Source of the DNA: Neoechinorhynchus agilis
Lineage: Eukaryota; Acanthocephala
Direction: 5' to 3'
DNA: 64,000 nt
NCBI GenBank assembly: GCA_051530055.1
Contig: CM121342.1
Coordinates: forward strand, 13,330,001-13,394,000
The translations under genes and the position numbers were made by a program. The notes below the pieces were generated by a model. It made no database searches and was not told the origin of the DNA. It worked only from the letters and a program-made list of their open reading frames with translations. Below, piece by piece: positions 34,960-45,706 of the stretch; the first letter of the stretch is position 1, and the number at the start of each line of letters is the position of its first letter.

Positions 34960-35720
34960 CTAGGCACAGGGAATCGGAAAATAAATAATTTACGAATGAA
35001 GACTCTGCTTAGTTCATGGCCACTAATATCTTATCTAGAAATAACATTAGCTTCCTAGCAAAAGCTATGATTCGGGAGCATCAATGCATTGATCCAAAGG
35101 ATGCAGCAGATGTTTACCCAACAAGCCTGCCTGTACATTTCCCTGTGCGGGAAATAGCCAATAGATTTATAGCGTCCCGGGCTTAACATATCTTCTAAAC
35201 TCATTTGAAATATCTAATATCTTCGACAAAATCAATATTAATGTTGCTATAAAGAATTTGCAGCATTTAAACTATCTCCACAATATTATTGCTCGCTTGG
35301 ATAATACCCTAATCTAAAAGTCCTTTTTCTTACTTTTTTCAGCATAAGGGAGCCCCCCCCAAGGCTCACCGTTGTCTCCCATTCTTTTCTGCTCGACAAC
35401 ACAATACATTGTTCAAAATTGCAATGTCTGCAAGAATATTTTTCTCTATGCAGATGACCTAACGGCAGTTATAAAGGAGGGCAATTGCTAGAGGACGAAG
35501 AGAATGCTTTCGCTCTTATCCTTCTTATCCGAAATGCCTCTCCAATTAAAACTCAACTCTCGGTCAAATTTAGGCCCATCATCGGGAAGGCTGCCCTGAG
35601 GGAGGTGTTCTAACAGTTTTCCGAGCAGGAGGCTACCCTACTCCCAAAAAAGTCAAGTTAATTTTTCACCCACCCACGATCTAACGAAATTCAAATGCAA
35701 CAACATATCTATTTCTATTG
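34960..35720 (+). mobile_element. LINE reverse transcriptase fragment (YADD box)
   Basis: Around 35,350-35,490 successive frames give GSPPRLTVVSHSF / PLSPILF-type sequence and then NIFLYADDLTAVIKEG, the catalytic YADD motif of reverse transcriptase with its usual spacing after the 'G.PLSP.LF' block. Upstream, 35,010-35,180 is open (LAKAMIREHQCIDPKDAADV) and may be the thumb-proximal or upstream part, but I cannot confirm it. The frame breaks repeatedly. Confidence 0.55.
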
Positions 35721-35999
35721 CTGGGAATGCCTGTGCGGTCGCAGGCCTGGTTTTTTTCTCACGAGGTCGTCCGCCCGAACAGCGCCTGAAGTTCCAACGC
35801 TGTGCATACCTCCGACTAGGCTGATAAAATCTATTTCTGGATCGATATAAAAAGCTTTAACATCCAATACGGAGTGAATGAAATTATAACCAACTAATCT
35901 GAATACTTCATACCACATCCCTCCTGTTCGAATAAATTGTTGTTCGATATAGGATAAAATCTTGAACTGTTGATTAATATCGATTTTTCTTCTCGGGCG

Positions 36000-37200
36000 T
36001 TTAGTCGGCTTTTGCTTATCGCTCCACAGTGTTTCGCGGTCGAAGGCTTGGATTGGGTGCAGCATGGAGGTCCGAAGGTCTGCGTGTGGTGTTTGGAACC
36101 ATCGCTGTTTCGGTAGGCCTTTCGGATGTTGTTCCTCTTCCTTGACTTTTCTTGACAAGGGACTGCTCGCTGGTAAGGCGCGGCCATACCACATTAAAGC
36201 TATCATCTCTCATTTTTGTCCCTGATCGGCGCTTCACAATATCTGTTCCGTATATCGTCGTTCCTTATGCGGTCGAACAAGGTTGTCCCACTTATCCATC
36301 TCAGCATTTTCTTCCCCATGACGGCAAGGTGTTGCTCATCATGCTTGATGATTGACCAGCATTCAGCTCCATTAAGAGCCAGTGGACGAAATACTGATCG
36401 GTGTACCCTCGATTTCAATTTTGACTTTATACGTTGATCATAGAGAAAGCAATTCCGTTCAAGCCAAGTTGATTCGATTTGTGATTTCCTGTCGTTACCG
36501 ATCCGAGCTATTTTGAATGGTTCGATTTGTTATGGGATACTGTGTTTTAATTCGGTTTTTAGATCATCCCTTAAGCCGCAGCCAACATTCCAGTAAGATG
36601 AACAGTAAGGAGGAGTTGGAGCTTCCCCGATGGACTCCAACATGTATCGGAAATGGCATCGACATTCCGGCCATATTTTTTACTCGGATTTCCAGACCCC
36701 GGTAGAGGTATTTCACCAAGTCGACAATTTGTTTGGGTACCCTGTGGTGACGAAGTGCGTACAAGATCAAACCGTGCCGAATTCGGTCGAACTTCTCAAT
36801 CAGGATACTCTATGCTTGAATCGCATGTGTTGCCACATCCTTAAGGGCAAATACAGTTTGGTTGACCGTTAACTAGGCAATTCAGCGAATATGCTTTCAC
36901 TTCATTGCCTTTCGTTTTCTATATTGGCACAGTGTTACAGCGCCAGTCGGTCGGTGTCATCTGCCCCTCAGCCTGGATTCAAGCACTTAGCATTCAAGAG
37001 TTCCGCTGCAATATGTTACAACCGGCTGATTTTTCCATGTTAATTTGATTGATCGCATCTTGAACCTCCTGCGTGTTTATGAGAAGTACGTGGCCGAATG
37101 CATTCCGCAACATGGTGCCCCCGGAAACTCCACTCATTTCTGAGTGGCGTACTGAACGCGAATCCCTCCTAGCGACAGATACCTGCGACAGCTCGATCAA
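36000..37200 (-). mobile_element. RTE-like LINE, degenerate reverse transcriptase
   Basis: On the minus strand, in coding order: INTQEVQDAINQINMEKSAG (37,070-37,010), LRHHRVPKQIVDLVKYLYRG then VGVHRGSSNSSLLF (36,750-36,590), LALNGAECWSIIKHDEQHL and MLRWISGTTLFDRIRNDDIR (36,380-36,240), then basic WPRLTSEQSLVKKSQGR-type tail. The motifs 'Y.G..~.v......F....GV.QGS.LS' and 'GaE.W......L...e...LRW..G....D+I+N..I+' are typical of RTE/craft-type LINEs. The YADD segment is missing between 36,560 and 36,420, and the frame changes several times. Confidence 0.7.
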
Positions 37201-37802
37201 ATGGTGTATTTAAATATCGTTGCCACCGACAACACAAACTGAAATCCTTTGATAATTCGCAAATTGATTAATATCGATTCCGATATCATTATATATGCTT
37301 GGCAAAATTCGTTCACAAACACAGTTATACTTTAAAAGGATCCATTTGTATCGTCTTAAAATCTTATGCTTAATTGGAATATTTAGAAGAACCAACTGCG
37401 AAGACTTAATTAAAACATTTTCGTTTTAACAAAAAATCGATTCAATGATATGAAATTTTTTGACGATGTATTACGATCGAACACATAGTGGTCGATACAG
37501 TGCGTACTAGGGAAAACACGGGGTACAAATAGTTTTAAATCGGTGTTTTAGAAACGAATCGCTCTTTTTTTCGACCATTTAATTTAAACCTTGAATCTAA
37601 AATATTATGAATATCATTTCTATTGAGTAATTTATCGCTCACATCTGTATGTCCATTGGCTGATGATTTCTTTTATGATTAGTGTAGCCAATAGGGAAGC
37701 AACGTGGAAATGTCATTGACAATTGCAAAAAATCTCTCTTTCATTTTCAGATCATAAAAAAAGAGAAACAAATACCGAATACCAATCGCGTCAGAGCATA
37801 TT
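37201..37802. other. Intergenic, bHLH upstream region
   Basis: AT-rich; no gene recognised. A pyrimidine tract and AG at 37,745-37,751 could be an acceptor for a 5' untranslated exon. Confidence 0.3.
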
Positions 37803-38492
37803 ATGGACAGAGGAGAAAATAGTAATATGTTGATAAATGGATATATGCATGAATCTGAGCGGGATAGGTTGCAGAACTTAGTTCACTTGCCTAGCCCATT
37901 GCGACCTGTACGAATTCAACCACGTCAAGTGAGATTGTGTTATCCTGAAAGGGGCAGACATTCGTCACAGTATGTTCGGCAATCGATTGTTCAAACCTCT
38001 TTAATCCGGTCTATGAGCGATAAACTTTTTCATCAATATTTAGGCGTACCGCCGCAACCAAAGTCGGTTGCCAAAAATCTGGCTCATAATCAGGCTGAAC
38101 AACGGCGAAGAGACAAAATTAAAGATGCTGTATTGAAGATAAGGCACATCCTTCCAGAAGAAGAGGGCCCTGAGTCGATAGAACAAACGCTGAAACGAGC
38201 AGAGATTTACCTTCGTTTCATGGCTTTAGTTTTTGCGCAACTCAAAACCCTCTGTGGAGTACAAATGCATAACTTCGAAAACCAAGTACTGATTGAATCG
38301 AATACATCGCAGTACGAAAATGCCTTAAATTTTACGGAAAGCTTATTCTCGAACTTGAAACCAGCTATTAAATTCTTGCACACCTGGGATGAAATGCTCG
38401 AATGTAAAATTGACAAAAAAAAACGGGATGCCAATAAGGATGAGTGCAATGCAGATGCGTATTTTACTCAAAGAAAAACAAAGATGAAATGA
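37803..38492 (+). CDS. bHLH transcription factor, single exon, subfamily unassigned
   Basis: A 229-residue protein from ATG 37,803. The bHLH lies at about residues 92-150: KSVAKNLAHNQAEQRRRDKI is the basic region and start of helix 1, followed by KDAVLKIRHILP, a short loop (EEEGPESIEQ) and TLKRAEIYLRFMALVFAQL as helix 2. The His/Glu/Arg triplet (H-N-Q-A-E-Q-R-R-R) is the pattern that reads the CACGTG E-box. The N-terminal 90 residues are basic and low in structure. After the domain comes a polar tail ending in a Lys-rich stretch (KIDKKKRDAN). The helices do not extend into an obvious leucine zipper. I cannot place it in a named subfamily. Confidence 0.8.
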   Translation: MDRGENSNMLINGYMHESERDRLQNLVHLPSPLRPVRIQPRQVRLCYPERGRHSSQYVRQSIVQTSLIRSMSDKLFHQYLGVPPQPKSVAKNLAHNQAEQRRRDKIKDAVLKIRHILPEEEGPESIEQTLKRAEIYLRFMALVFAQLKTLCGVQMHNFENQVLIESNTSQYENALNFTESLFSNLKPAIKFLHTWDEMLECKIDKKKRDANKDECNADAYFTQRKTKMK

Positions 38493-39345
38493 TTTATTTT
38501 AAGGTGAAAAAGTTGTTTATTTGCTTCTATTGTAAAAAAGCAATATTTTAATTTCAGTTTAATGAAATAAAGGCATTGTCTTAACTATTTGTGGCATAAA
38601 AGCGCTCCAACTTACAGTATTTATATCTTTTGTGCAATATTCTTACATTTTACATTCTATTCAAAAACGCATACTTCCAAAAAATAAACATTTTTGTATT
38701 GAGTATAAATATGTTGATTTTTCCCCTCGGCGATAAAATTTATTTAAGACCAGGACGTTAAATTATTGCAATAATCAGATTATATATTACACTGTTGAAA
38801 TAGCACAGCGATAGACGGTAAATTAGTCTAAAAAATAATTGCGAAATTCTTAATCTCGATATTTTGCTATTTATCCGAATTAATATTCAAGCTTTCTAAT
38901 TTTTGTTGATTCTGTGGTCACATTCCTAGGCGACCTTTAGTGCCCGATCCATGTTGATCTTTCAGATACCGAGACGATTCGCTAAATAATCTCAACACTT
39001 TATTTCCAGTGTGATTCGGTGCAATAATTATTTAAAATAAGATTTTCAGACCACTGAACGTCTAAATACTTACAGCGTTGCTAAAATAACTAATAAATCT
39101 CTGATGTTGCTGATGGCATAAATTGTAAAATCTTGATTACCTACAAATTGGGATGTCTAATAATAATTTTTTTCTTGACGCTTAAATTAACAAGTTATCA
39201 TTGATTCCCAGGATGGAAAACAAGTGTTACAATAATGTGGTAATATCGGCTCAACTACATGAGCTGCTGTATTATTCGTGAAGATTTATAGGTCAAAAGT
39301 CAGGTTTTTGTCGTCAATTACTTTCATGTCAATGTAAACGCCATT
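38493..39345. other. Intergenic, no gene recognised
   Basis: AT-rich spacer between the bHLH gene and the BAF-domain gene, which face each other. An AATAAA-type site (AAATAAAGG) at 38,567 may end the bHLH transcript. Confidence 0.35.
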
Positions 39346-39960
39346 TTAATTCATAAAGTTCGAACACCACTCTGCCAAACTTTGGGATGCATCGCTCGCG
39401 GACATTGGTTTGATACCAGCTATCCGCACAAGCCACTCCCTAAACATTTGTACATCTCGTCCAACTGCAAGAAAAACTCCAAGCAAGTAGATAGCTTTAT
39501 CAAATCCCCTTTCACACAGTTTTTCCCCGTAAATAAATCCAATTCCAGGTACGCAGCTAACCGGTTTCTCGCCCAATGGCTCTCTCACAAACTCGCACAT
39601 CTTGGGAGTAGCTAATGATCGCGACAGTCGTTTTTCTGACTTTGATTTTTGAGTTTTACTTTTTCGAATTTTAGGCTGCCCCACTCTACATACTCTCATA
39701 ATATTCGGCTTCCGTTTACTTTCCGTTTTGCTGATCGCTTCTCGTTTTTGGGGTACATTTTTATTTTTACTTTTTGTGGTTGGTATCTTTGATCGCCGAA
39801 AGTTCTTGCGATATAACTCGATCTGCTTCGAACACCCAGTCCTATCCAAGCAATCGCAATCTCCACCTGCCACATTAGTCTTCTTGGTTCTCGTTGGTCT
39901 TGTCATGGGTAAATCTGGGAGGGAGAGATTAATGGAGTACGATGATGCTGCATAATACAT
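39346..39960 (-). CDS. BANF1-like: Barrier-to-autointegration factor domain protein with basic N-terminal extension
   Basis: The last ~85 residues are a clear BAF fold: EFVREPLGEKPVSCVPGIG, then YGEKLCERGFDKAIYLLGVF, then REWLVRIAG and LAEWCSNFM. The GIG helix-hairpin-helix and 'GEKPV' match BAF closely by recall. Canonical BAF is about 89 residues and has almost no N-terminal extension. Here an uninterrupted 115-residue extension precedes the domain, rich in Lys/Arg (KSKNKNVPQKRE, RKSKTQKSKSEKR) with a Cys cluster (GDCDCLDRTGCSK). A shorter start at the MTRPTRTKKT methionine (about 39,903) is possible and still leaves ~95 extra residues. BAF bridges DNA and binds LEM proteins and lamin at the nuclear envelope. 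The extension could add DNA binding. Confidence 0.85.
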   Translation of the reverse strand: MYYAASSYSINLSLPDLPMTRPTRTKKTNVAGGDCDCLDRTGCSKQIELYRKNFRRSKIPTTKSKNKNVPQKREAISKTESKRKPNIMRVCRVGQPKIRKSKTQKSKSEKRLSRSLATPKMCEFVREPLGEKPVSCVPGIGFIYGEKLCERGFDKAIYLLGVFLAVGRDVQMFREWLVRIAGIKPMSASDASQSLAEWCSNFMN

Positions 39961-40346
39961 GTATTGAATTTTGTATACCTTCCTTTTGTCATGGTAACCA
40001 AATTATGAACTTTACGTGAACAAAAAATATTCCGTTAAAGACCTGAGGATACAGTTTTTGGTTAGTAATTTAGCATTCAGTCGTATTGGCTTCAATATGT
40101 TTCACTCTTTTTAAGTTGCAAATTTGAAAGTGAAAAATGTTCATTTTTAAGACTTCTATAGTTTTTGAATTTTTAAGGGAATCCGGTCATTCGTCGACAG
40201 TTAGATAATCATCGTCGTGAGTAAGCGGTTGCTCATAAACTAAGATGCAGCTATGAACTGAATCACAACGCTAACGGCGCTAGATGTTAATGAAACGTAA
40301 ATCCTTTCACACTTCACTCGCACTTTTCGCTGAGCTTTAAAACAAA
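39961..40346. other. Intergenic between divergent BAF and GST genes
   Basis: A 386-bp divergent promoter region. No core element is obvious. Confidence 0.35.
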
Positions 40347-41062
40347 ATGGAAATCACAATATACTTCTTTGATTTGCCAGGCAAAGCAGATGTCCTGAAG
40401 ATTATGCTCCATGCAGCAAAACAGCCGTATAGAAACACCTTCTTGTCACCATTGGAATTTATGAAAAACAAATCTGTACTAACAATTCAAGATATTCCAT
40501 ATGTGGACATAGACGGTGAACTCCTTTACTCGATGCCGGCCATTGTCCGATTTCTAGCGAAAAAGCTTCATTTTACCGGGAAAAACGACATTGAAGCAGC
40601 GCTTTGTGATGCGGTTCTGTGCCAGATAATCGATACTGCTTCAAAAATTGCACCATTTATATTTGCACCTAGGGCTACACGTGAAATGGCGATGGCTAAC
40701 TTTCTAAAGGACACTATGCCGAGTTTAGTTGAAAACATCGATAAGATCGCAACTCGTTACGGAAAAAATGGCCATGTCATTGGAAATTCTTTGACCTATG
40801 CAGATTTCGCTCTTTAACCGCTACACTTTCGAATATTTAAAAAATCAGCTTACTCGGATTCGAAAAAGTAGCTAATACACACTTGTAACTAATTTGCAAA
40901 AGTTTTTTGGTGCGCAAGTCGAGGGGCTTAAGATAAAAGAAGAAAATAAAGCAATTATTGAAGGAATACCAGAATTGAAGCAATTCATAGCCAACTCACC
41001 GACGAGAAGGGAGCTTTTTGAGAAAATCAAAAAGATCACTGATCAAATGAATGTCAAGTTTT
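40347..41062 (+). CDS. Sigma-like glutathione S-transferase
   Basis: The thioredoxin-fold half starts MEITIYFFDLPGKADVLKIM. The Tyr of the YF pair is the expected catalytic residue, and SMPAIVRFLAKKLHFTGKN matches the glutathione-binding 'qS.aI.RYLA' loop of sigma-class enzymes. The helical half has VIGNSLTYADFAL, and after 40,910 FFGAQVEGLKIKEEN and GIPELKQFIA, ending at 41,062. The frame breaks right after ADFAL (40,815). Removing one T of the run there would give a sensible NRYTFEYLKNQ helix, so a homopolymer indel in the sequence or a real frameshift is likely. A possible 45-bp GT-AG intron lies at about 40,870-40,915. Cytosolic detoxification or prostaglandin-type isomerase activity is typical for the class. 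Confidence 0.75.
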
Positions 41063-41799
41063 AAACAACATCTCAATAGTTTATTAAGCCTTTCGCAATT
41101 TTATGTAGTTCACTTTAATCTCGCGTTATTGCGGATGTTTATTTACGCGTTAAGACGTTCAATGACTGTCATGAGAGGCTTTGATTTCCTTTTCGCATGC
41201 AGAAATGTTGTATTTTTAACAACCGCTTGAAAATAATTATTGGCCCATAACTTCATTTCATTCATTAGGTGTGAAAATATGGATACTTTACAAAATACGA
41301 TTCCAAATCAGTCTTTTAAGTGATACTAGTGTACCTATGTGGACGAGAAAGGCTAGAGAAGTTTTAAAAGACCATGTTCTATTAATAATCTACAAAGTAC
41401 CGAACCCTCATTGACAAGGAGTTTCAGTGCTTAGCGAACTTATCTTATTTTTAAGTTCGTTTTAAGAAATATTAAATATCACTTAGTGTACTTATATTAA
41501 TGTTTAGACATACTGCATTTGGTTTCAGACTTTGCTAATAAGATCATTTGAATGTCGAATATTCATTAGAATGGTTTGTCTGATGACAGCACTATTATTT
41601 GCCGAGAAGCAATCAAACATTCGTATTCCCTTTCCAGTTCGTTATCCATTGTCTTCAGATCAATTTAAACCCATCATGTATCTAAGTTGTCGCTATAATT
41701 TGATCATTTAATGATATAGTAGACACTAAAAATATATTGAATCCGGTCGAGTAGTTCCCTAACGTTTGTTAGACAAATTCAATTTGTCATGCTAAATTG
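41063..41799. other. Intergenic, no gene recognised
   Basis: AT-rich with no frame or repeat of note. Confidence 0.35.
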
Positions 41800-42238
41800 T
41801 CAAGATCCGGTTATTTGTATCCGAAGATATTTATTTATAAACGAAATTTTAACTATTACACGACGCTCCACTTCACGACATTCACGAATTAAGTAAAACA
41901 CATCATCCGTATGTGGCATTATAAAGTTACATACGGCTCGCGCTGTCGAACGCGATTTTTCATTACTTTCTTCTATGATTCTGCTACTTGAAATTTTGAT
42001 TCGAAGTGCAGACTCATTCACAACAACATCAGAAAAAAATGGCAAAGTTTCTTCAAGCAGATAGCAAAACGTACGCCTCCGTCGGGACTAGCATTTTTCT
42101 CGCACATATGAAAAGTCTACACTTCCTAGTGGCTACCATCACAACCGTCTCTTTCACATAGACTTCATTTCTTGTCAAGTAATAGAGGAAGACTTTCAAA
42201 CATAGAGGTGAGAAACAACTAAATTTTATAACCCTCAT
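41800..42238 (-). CDS. Possible small protein gene, two blocks
   Basis: Two adjacent minus-strand frames (42,238-42,053 and 42,080-41,800) are open over most of 440 bp. The first is hydrophobic and basic (CFSPLCLKVFLYYLT); the second is polar (FFSDVVVNESALRIKI, then ARAVCNFIMPHTDDVFY). A possible acceptor (TGCTAG) near 42,090 would start the second block. I do not recognise either part. Confidence 0.25.
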
Positions 42239-42313
42239 ACTCCTCTCTTAACAACGACCACCTACATTTAATATAAATAGTGCATTTCGCTGTGTCCAAA
42301 AAAACGAGGTAAA

Positions 42314-42634
42314 ATGTCTATGCTTATCTATTTCGTTACCGTTCTCTTGCTCTCCAATCAAATTGCCCTCGGGCATAATGGTACGCAATGCAGGGAAGTC
42401 AACAGACTGTTCAATTGGATCGTTGTCCGTGATAATGGTACACGTCCTTGCGAAAAAGAAGATGATCATTGTTTGAACGTCAAATACGCCGGTGGTATTT
42501 TTGCAAAGCAAAAGATCCACGAGTATACTGACTTGACCACGTACATTGCGACGTACTGGAATGGATATAAGCTAAAAGGCATTATTTCCAAGACAACACT
42601 GTATGAGGAGGTTGAAAACTCTGCTTCAACTTGA
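42314..42634 (+). CDS. Small secreted glycoprotein, unassigned
   Basis: A 106-residue protein from ATG 42,314. It has a strong signal peptide (MSMLIYFVTVLLLSNQIALG), two N-glycosylation sequons (HNGT, DNGT) and three cysteines in the mature part. The rest is polar with a hydrophobic centre (VKYAGGIF). A TATA-like stretch lies at about 42,274 (AATATAAATAG), a fitting distance upstream. I do not recognise the family. It resembles short venom, mucus or effector-type secreted proteins only in layout. Confidence 0.55.
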   Translation: MSMLIYFVTVLLLSNQIALGHNGTQCREVNRLFNWIVVRDNGTRPCEKEDDHCLNVKYAGGIFAKQKIHEYTDLTTYIATYWNGYKLKGIISKTTLYEEVENSAST

Positions 42635-42916
42635 TTCAAAGAAAATTGAAATTTTAATTGTGATTGTGAAAAACCATTAACTGGCTACAATTAGATGTTC
42701 AAACAAATCCAGCTTTAACCTTGGGTCACGTTCTTTAAGTAAAGAAAAATAAAGGATCTGCCGCCTAGATTTTTCGCAAATAATGCAGTCCGAAAGTATT
42801 TTATTCCCACAATAAAATAGGCGTTCATTGTAAGTTGCATTTCAATTGAAGTACATGATCAGAAGCAATTTGAATTCAGGTGTGTTGTCTAACCTAAAAA
42901 TCTTAGAATAGCATCA

Positions 42917-43192
42917 TTATTCAAATGACGAATTTCGGTACAAATGAGTCACTGTGAACTTTGACCCGGAATTACATAGCCCTGACATATTCTTAAAACC
43001 GTTCTTAGAAAGACTGTAACCCAAAAGGACTCGATTCAAAGACGGGTTTACTTTCCCTCTTGGTTTCATTGAGCAAGTGATAATTACCTTTCTATTCTTA
43101 GTTATTTTAGAGGTTTGAAGATATAGCATGTGATTGATTGAGATGCTAACGAATATGAGTTCCGCAACAAGTTTCCGTAGCCATACCTTCAT
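42917..43192 (-). CDS. Possible small secreted protein (weak)
   Basis: A 91-residue frame starts MKVWLRKLVAELIFVSISIN, a plausible signal peptide, and is followed by a basic polar body with two Cys. No other support; it may be chance. Confidence 0.25.
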   Translation of the reverse strand: MKVWLRKLVAELIFVSISINHMLYLQTSKITKNRKVIITCSMKPRGKVNPSLNRVLLGYSLSKNGFKNMSGLCNSGSKFTVTHLYRNSSFE

Positions 43193-43456
43193 ATAACTGT
43201 CATATCACTTTTGCCTTGAGGGCAACTAGATTGCGATTCGCCAAACGCAAATTCAGTGATAGCGACCGCACAAGCCAATTTAAATAAAGATTCAATAAAC
43301 CGAGTTCAAATACTTGGAATACAATCTCCATCGTGAGACGCAATAATATATCGTCATTTCCAAACTTCTAGATCAGATTTTGATTGGATTCATTTTCAAT
43401 GCAATACGTCCGTTTTGCTTTGAAAAAACGTATTGTTTTTATATGGCGTAAAACTT

Positions 43457-43534
43457 AAAAGAATTTATTGATTCCGATATTTCCCAAGGTCGTAAGATTG
43501 TGCCTCCGAAACATCGGAATCAATAAATTCTTTT
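43457..43534. repeat. Hairpin repeat with ~27-nt arms (Penelope-terminus type)
   Basis: AAAAGAATTTATTGATTCCG (43,457) is inverted at CGGAATCAATAAATTCTTTT (ending 43,534). The right half contains CCGAAACATCGGAATCAATA. The 3' end of the Penelope-like element at 54.6 kb reads ATCGGATTCAATAAATT, almost the same. Confidence 0.75.
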
Positions 43535-43599
43535 AATTTTTCTACCACAAACAAACATGAATTGTTCGATCCTCGAAAAAAGTATTACTTAAACAACTC

Positions 43600-43911
43600 A
43601 CAAAAAGCAGTAGCTCATCTCCCTCACTCGCGTAGTCGATCCATATCAGTCTCATGTGTAGTTCTCGCTTCATCATCCGTCATGCTATGTCTTCATCGCC
43701 CCGCAGTGCGGCACTGTGATACGGACGAGAGTAATGGTGGAGGAAGCAGTACTGCTGCTTCACCGCCGCCATCACACATCAATGCTTCAGTCAGCAATTG
43801 TTATACTGCAAACGGCGCTCTCTAATGAATAGCAGACGGACATCGCTTGGATCTAACGCCTACATCGAGCAGGTCGATCACATTGATCCATTCGGTTCGT
43901 ATAAAAACTGA
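43600..43911 (+). CDS. Possible terminal coding exon of an unidentified gene
   Basis: A local rise in GC content and a frame ending at 43,911 (RRTSLGSNAYIEQVDHIDP, then FGSYKN and stop) look coding. Upstream frames over 43,620-43,830 are Ser/Ala-rich and inconsistent. No start or family was recognised. Confidence 0.25.
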
Positions 43912-44635
43912 GTTTTCAATCAAAGGGCAGATACGTTTGTGTTATGGTTTAGTGGATTGTCATTCTGTATAAATCGCATGAAAGCTTCGATAATGATTTT
44001 AGAATGCTTGTTAGAACCACGAAATTAAGAAATGGCAGTTTGGACGCCACTCCTTGATTGAAATTTTCTACAACCAACTACATAAGGTTTATTAAATAAC
44101 ATAAAAAAAATTGCCCGATTAACGTCGATAATTAGTGAATTTAATTTAAAAAACTAAGACTCATTAGTTCACCTTGTGAGCACTCTCCTGTAATAACTCA
44201 TTATTTAAGTGAACTATTTGTGGTTGTTCATTGAAGCGTAATTTGAGATCATCAAACTTTTGGTGTGGATTGTAGTAATCATAGTTAAACAAAAAATTAC
44301 ACTCCTTTTAAGAAATATATTTGGCCATCAAAAACTGGCTTTAGCGTTTTGGCTTAAAAAACCAATTGTCAACTGATCGTCGTTACGATAGTGACAAACA
44401 AATTAAACTGATCTAAATATTATCACCATTATCCGTATACCTTTCTGGTACTGTGTTAAGGTAACTTTGCCTCCTGTCTTTAGTTTCTATTGACGAGACT
44501 GACTCAACTGTCAGGATATGCCTTGTAATAGAAAATCTAGTAGTTAAACGGACAATACGATCGCTCTTCCACCGTACGCCATCGAACGCCAAAGTAAATC
44601 AACTTTTATTCGAGTCTCGTTCATTCAATTTTGAA
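43912..44635. other. Intergenic, no gene recognised
   Basis: AT-rich. The last ~60 bp form the leader of the CS-domain gene. Confidence 0.35.
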
Positions 44636-44923
44636 ATGGAGATCAATATCAAGGATAGGCCAATTACCAAAAGCTATGTTCATTATAAACAGAAGCAATT
44701 ACCTGGTTCAATCGATCCTAAAAAGTGTTCCGTTTCGTTTAGAACAAATATGGTTTGCATTAAACTTAGAAAAGTTAAGCCGTACAGTTCTTGGGCCCCA
44801 CATTTTCTCTCCCGGCTGTCAGATGGTGAACTCATGGATTCCATGGACGATATGATCCCAACAGCACCACCTCCAGATTATCATACAGCCATGTTTGAGA
44901 AAGATCCTAAAAAAAGCGACTAG
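44636..44923 (+). CDS. CS (p23/HSP20-like) domain protein, short
   Basis: A 95-residue protein from ATG 44,636. MEINIKDRPITKSYVHY, VSFRTNMVCIKLRKVKPYSS and WAPHF follow the last strands of a CS domain ('V.f..t.v.I.L+K..p..W'), as found in CHORD/melusin, SGT1 and p23-type co-chaperones. It is about the size of a CS domain but the first strands are poorly matched. The tail contains PTAPPPDYHTAM, with a PPxY motif that could bind WW domains. It could be the last exon of a larger gene, because no CHORD or TPR is seen nearby. Confidence 0.5.
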   Translation: MEINIKDRPITKSYVHYKQKQLPGSIDPKKCSVSFRTNMVCIKLRKVKPYSSWAPHFLSRLSDGELMDSMDDMIPTAPPPDYHTAMFEKDPKKSD

Positions 44924-45706
44924 TTTAATCTGATAAATTAATTTTCTCGCTGAATGCAGTCATTGGAGAGCTCCCTAAATTCAGATAAAGACGATTACAG
45001 TCTTTGATGCCGTCAAAATAATGGGTTTTTGTCCATTGCTGTTGTTCTTTATTGGAAATTGTCGATGTGATCGCTTTTGACTACATGCTACTTCGAATCA
45101 ACATAGCAACACTATGTTTATGAATGCCTGCTTTCGAATTTAACGAATAACTAAGTACTTCCGACTGATCGTGATTGGTATTAGATTTTCTTTGAAAGCT
45201 AGAAACACGCACAAACTTCAAGAAATTCAAACTAAGCTGCGCCAGTAAGTGTTCCAATTAGCCTTTAATTGCTTTGCCCTACGGCATTTTTTCGCGGAAA
45301 AAAATCAGAAACGGGCCGAATAGCTCCCTTTCATTAGCCAGGTTTCAGATTACCGTGACGGAAAAACTCCATTCGGAACTTCCTTATTCATTACCAGATT
45401 CCAAAATAAGCAATAAGAAAGTTTAGCTAACAGCTAAAAGGTTTATGATTATTGATCTGATGATTTGGTGACCGAGAACAATGGTTCGGTGGCAGAAATA
45501 TTAACTCGATATTTGCTGGAGATCTATGATGGCAAAGCAATCTAAATTTTCACTCGACAAATTTGAATGTGAACAAAATTAAAATTATTCGTTCGTCTTT
45601 GTTTAAGGAAGCTCCATGATAGCGATATTTACAAAGTTCGTTGCTCCCAGCAAGGAATGTTTGGCAAATGTGTCAAAAATTATTTAATCGATAAATCCAC
45701 AAACGT
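44924..45706. other. Intergenic between convergent genes
   Basis: AT-rich spacer with no recognised feature. Confidence 0.35.
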
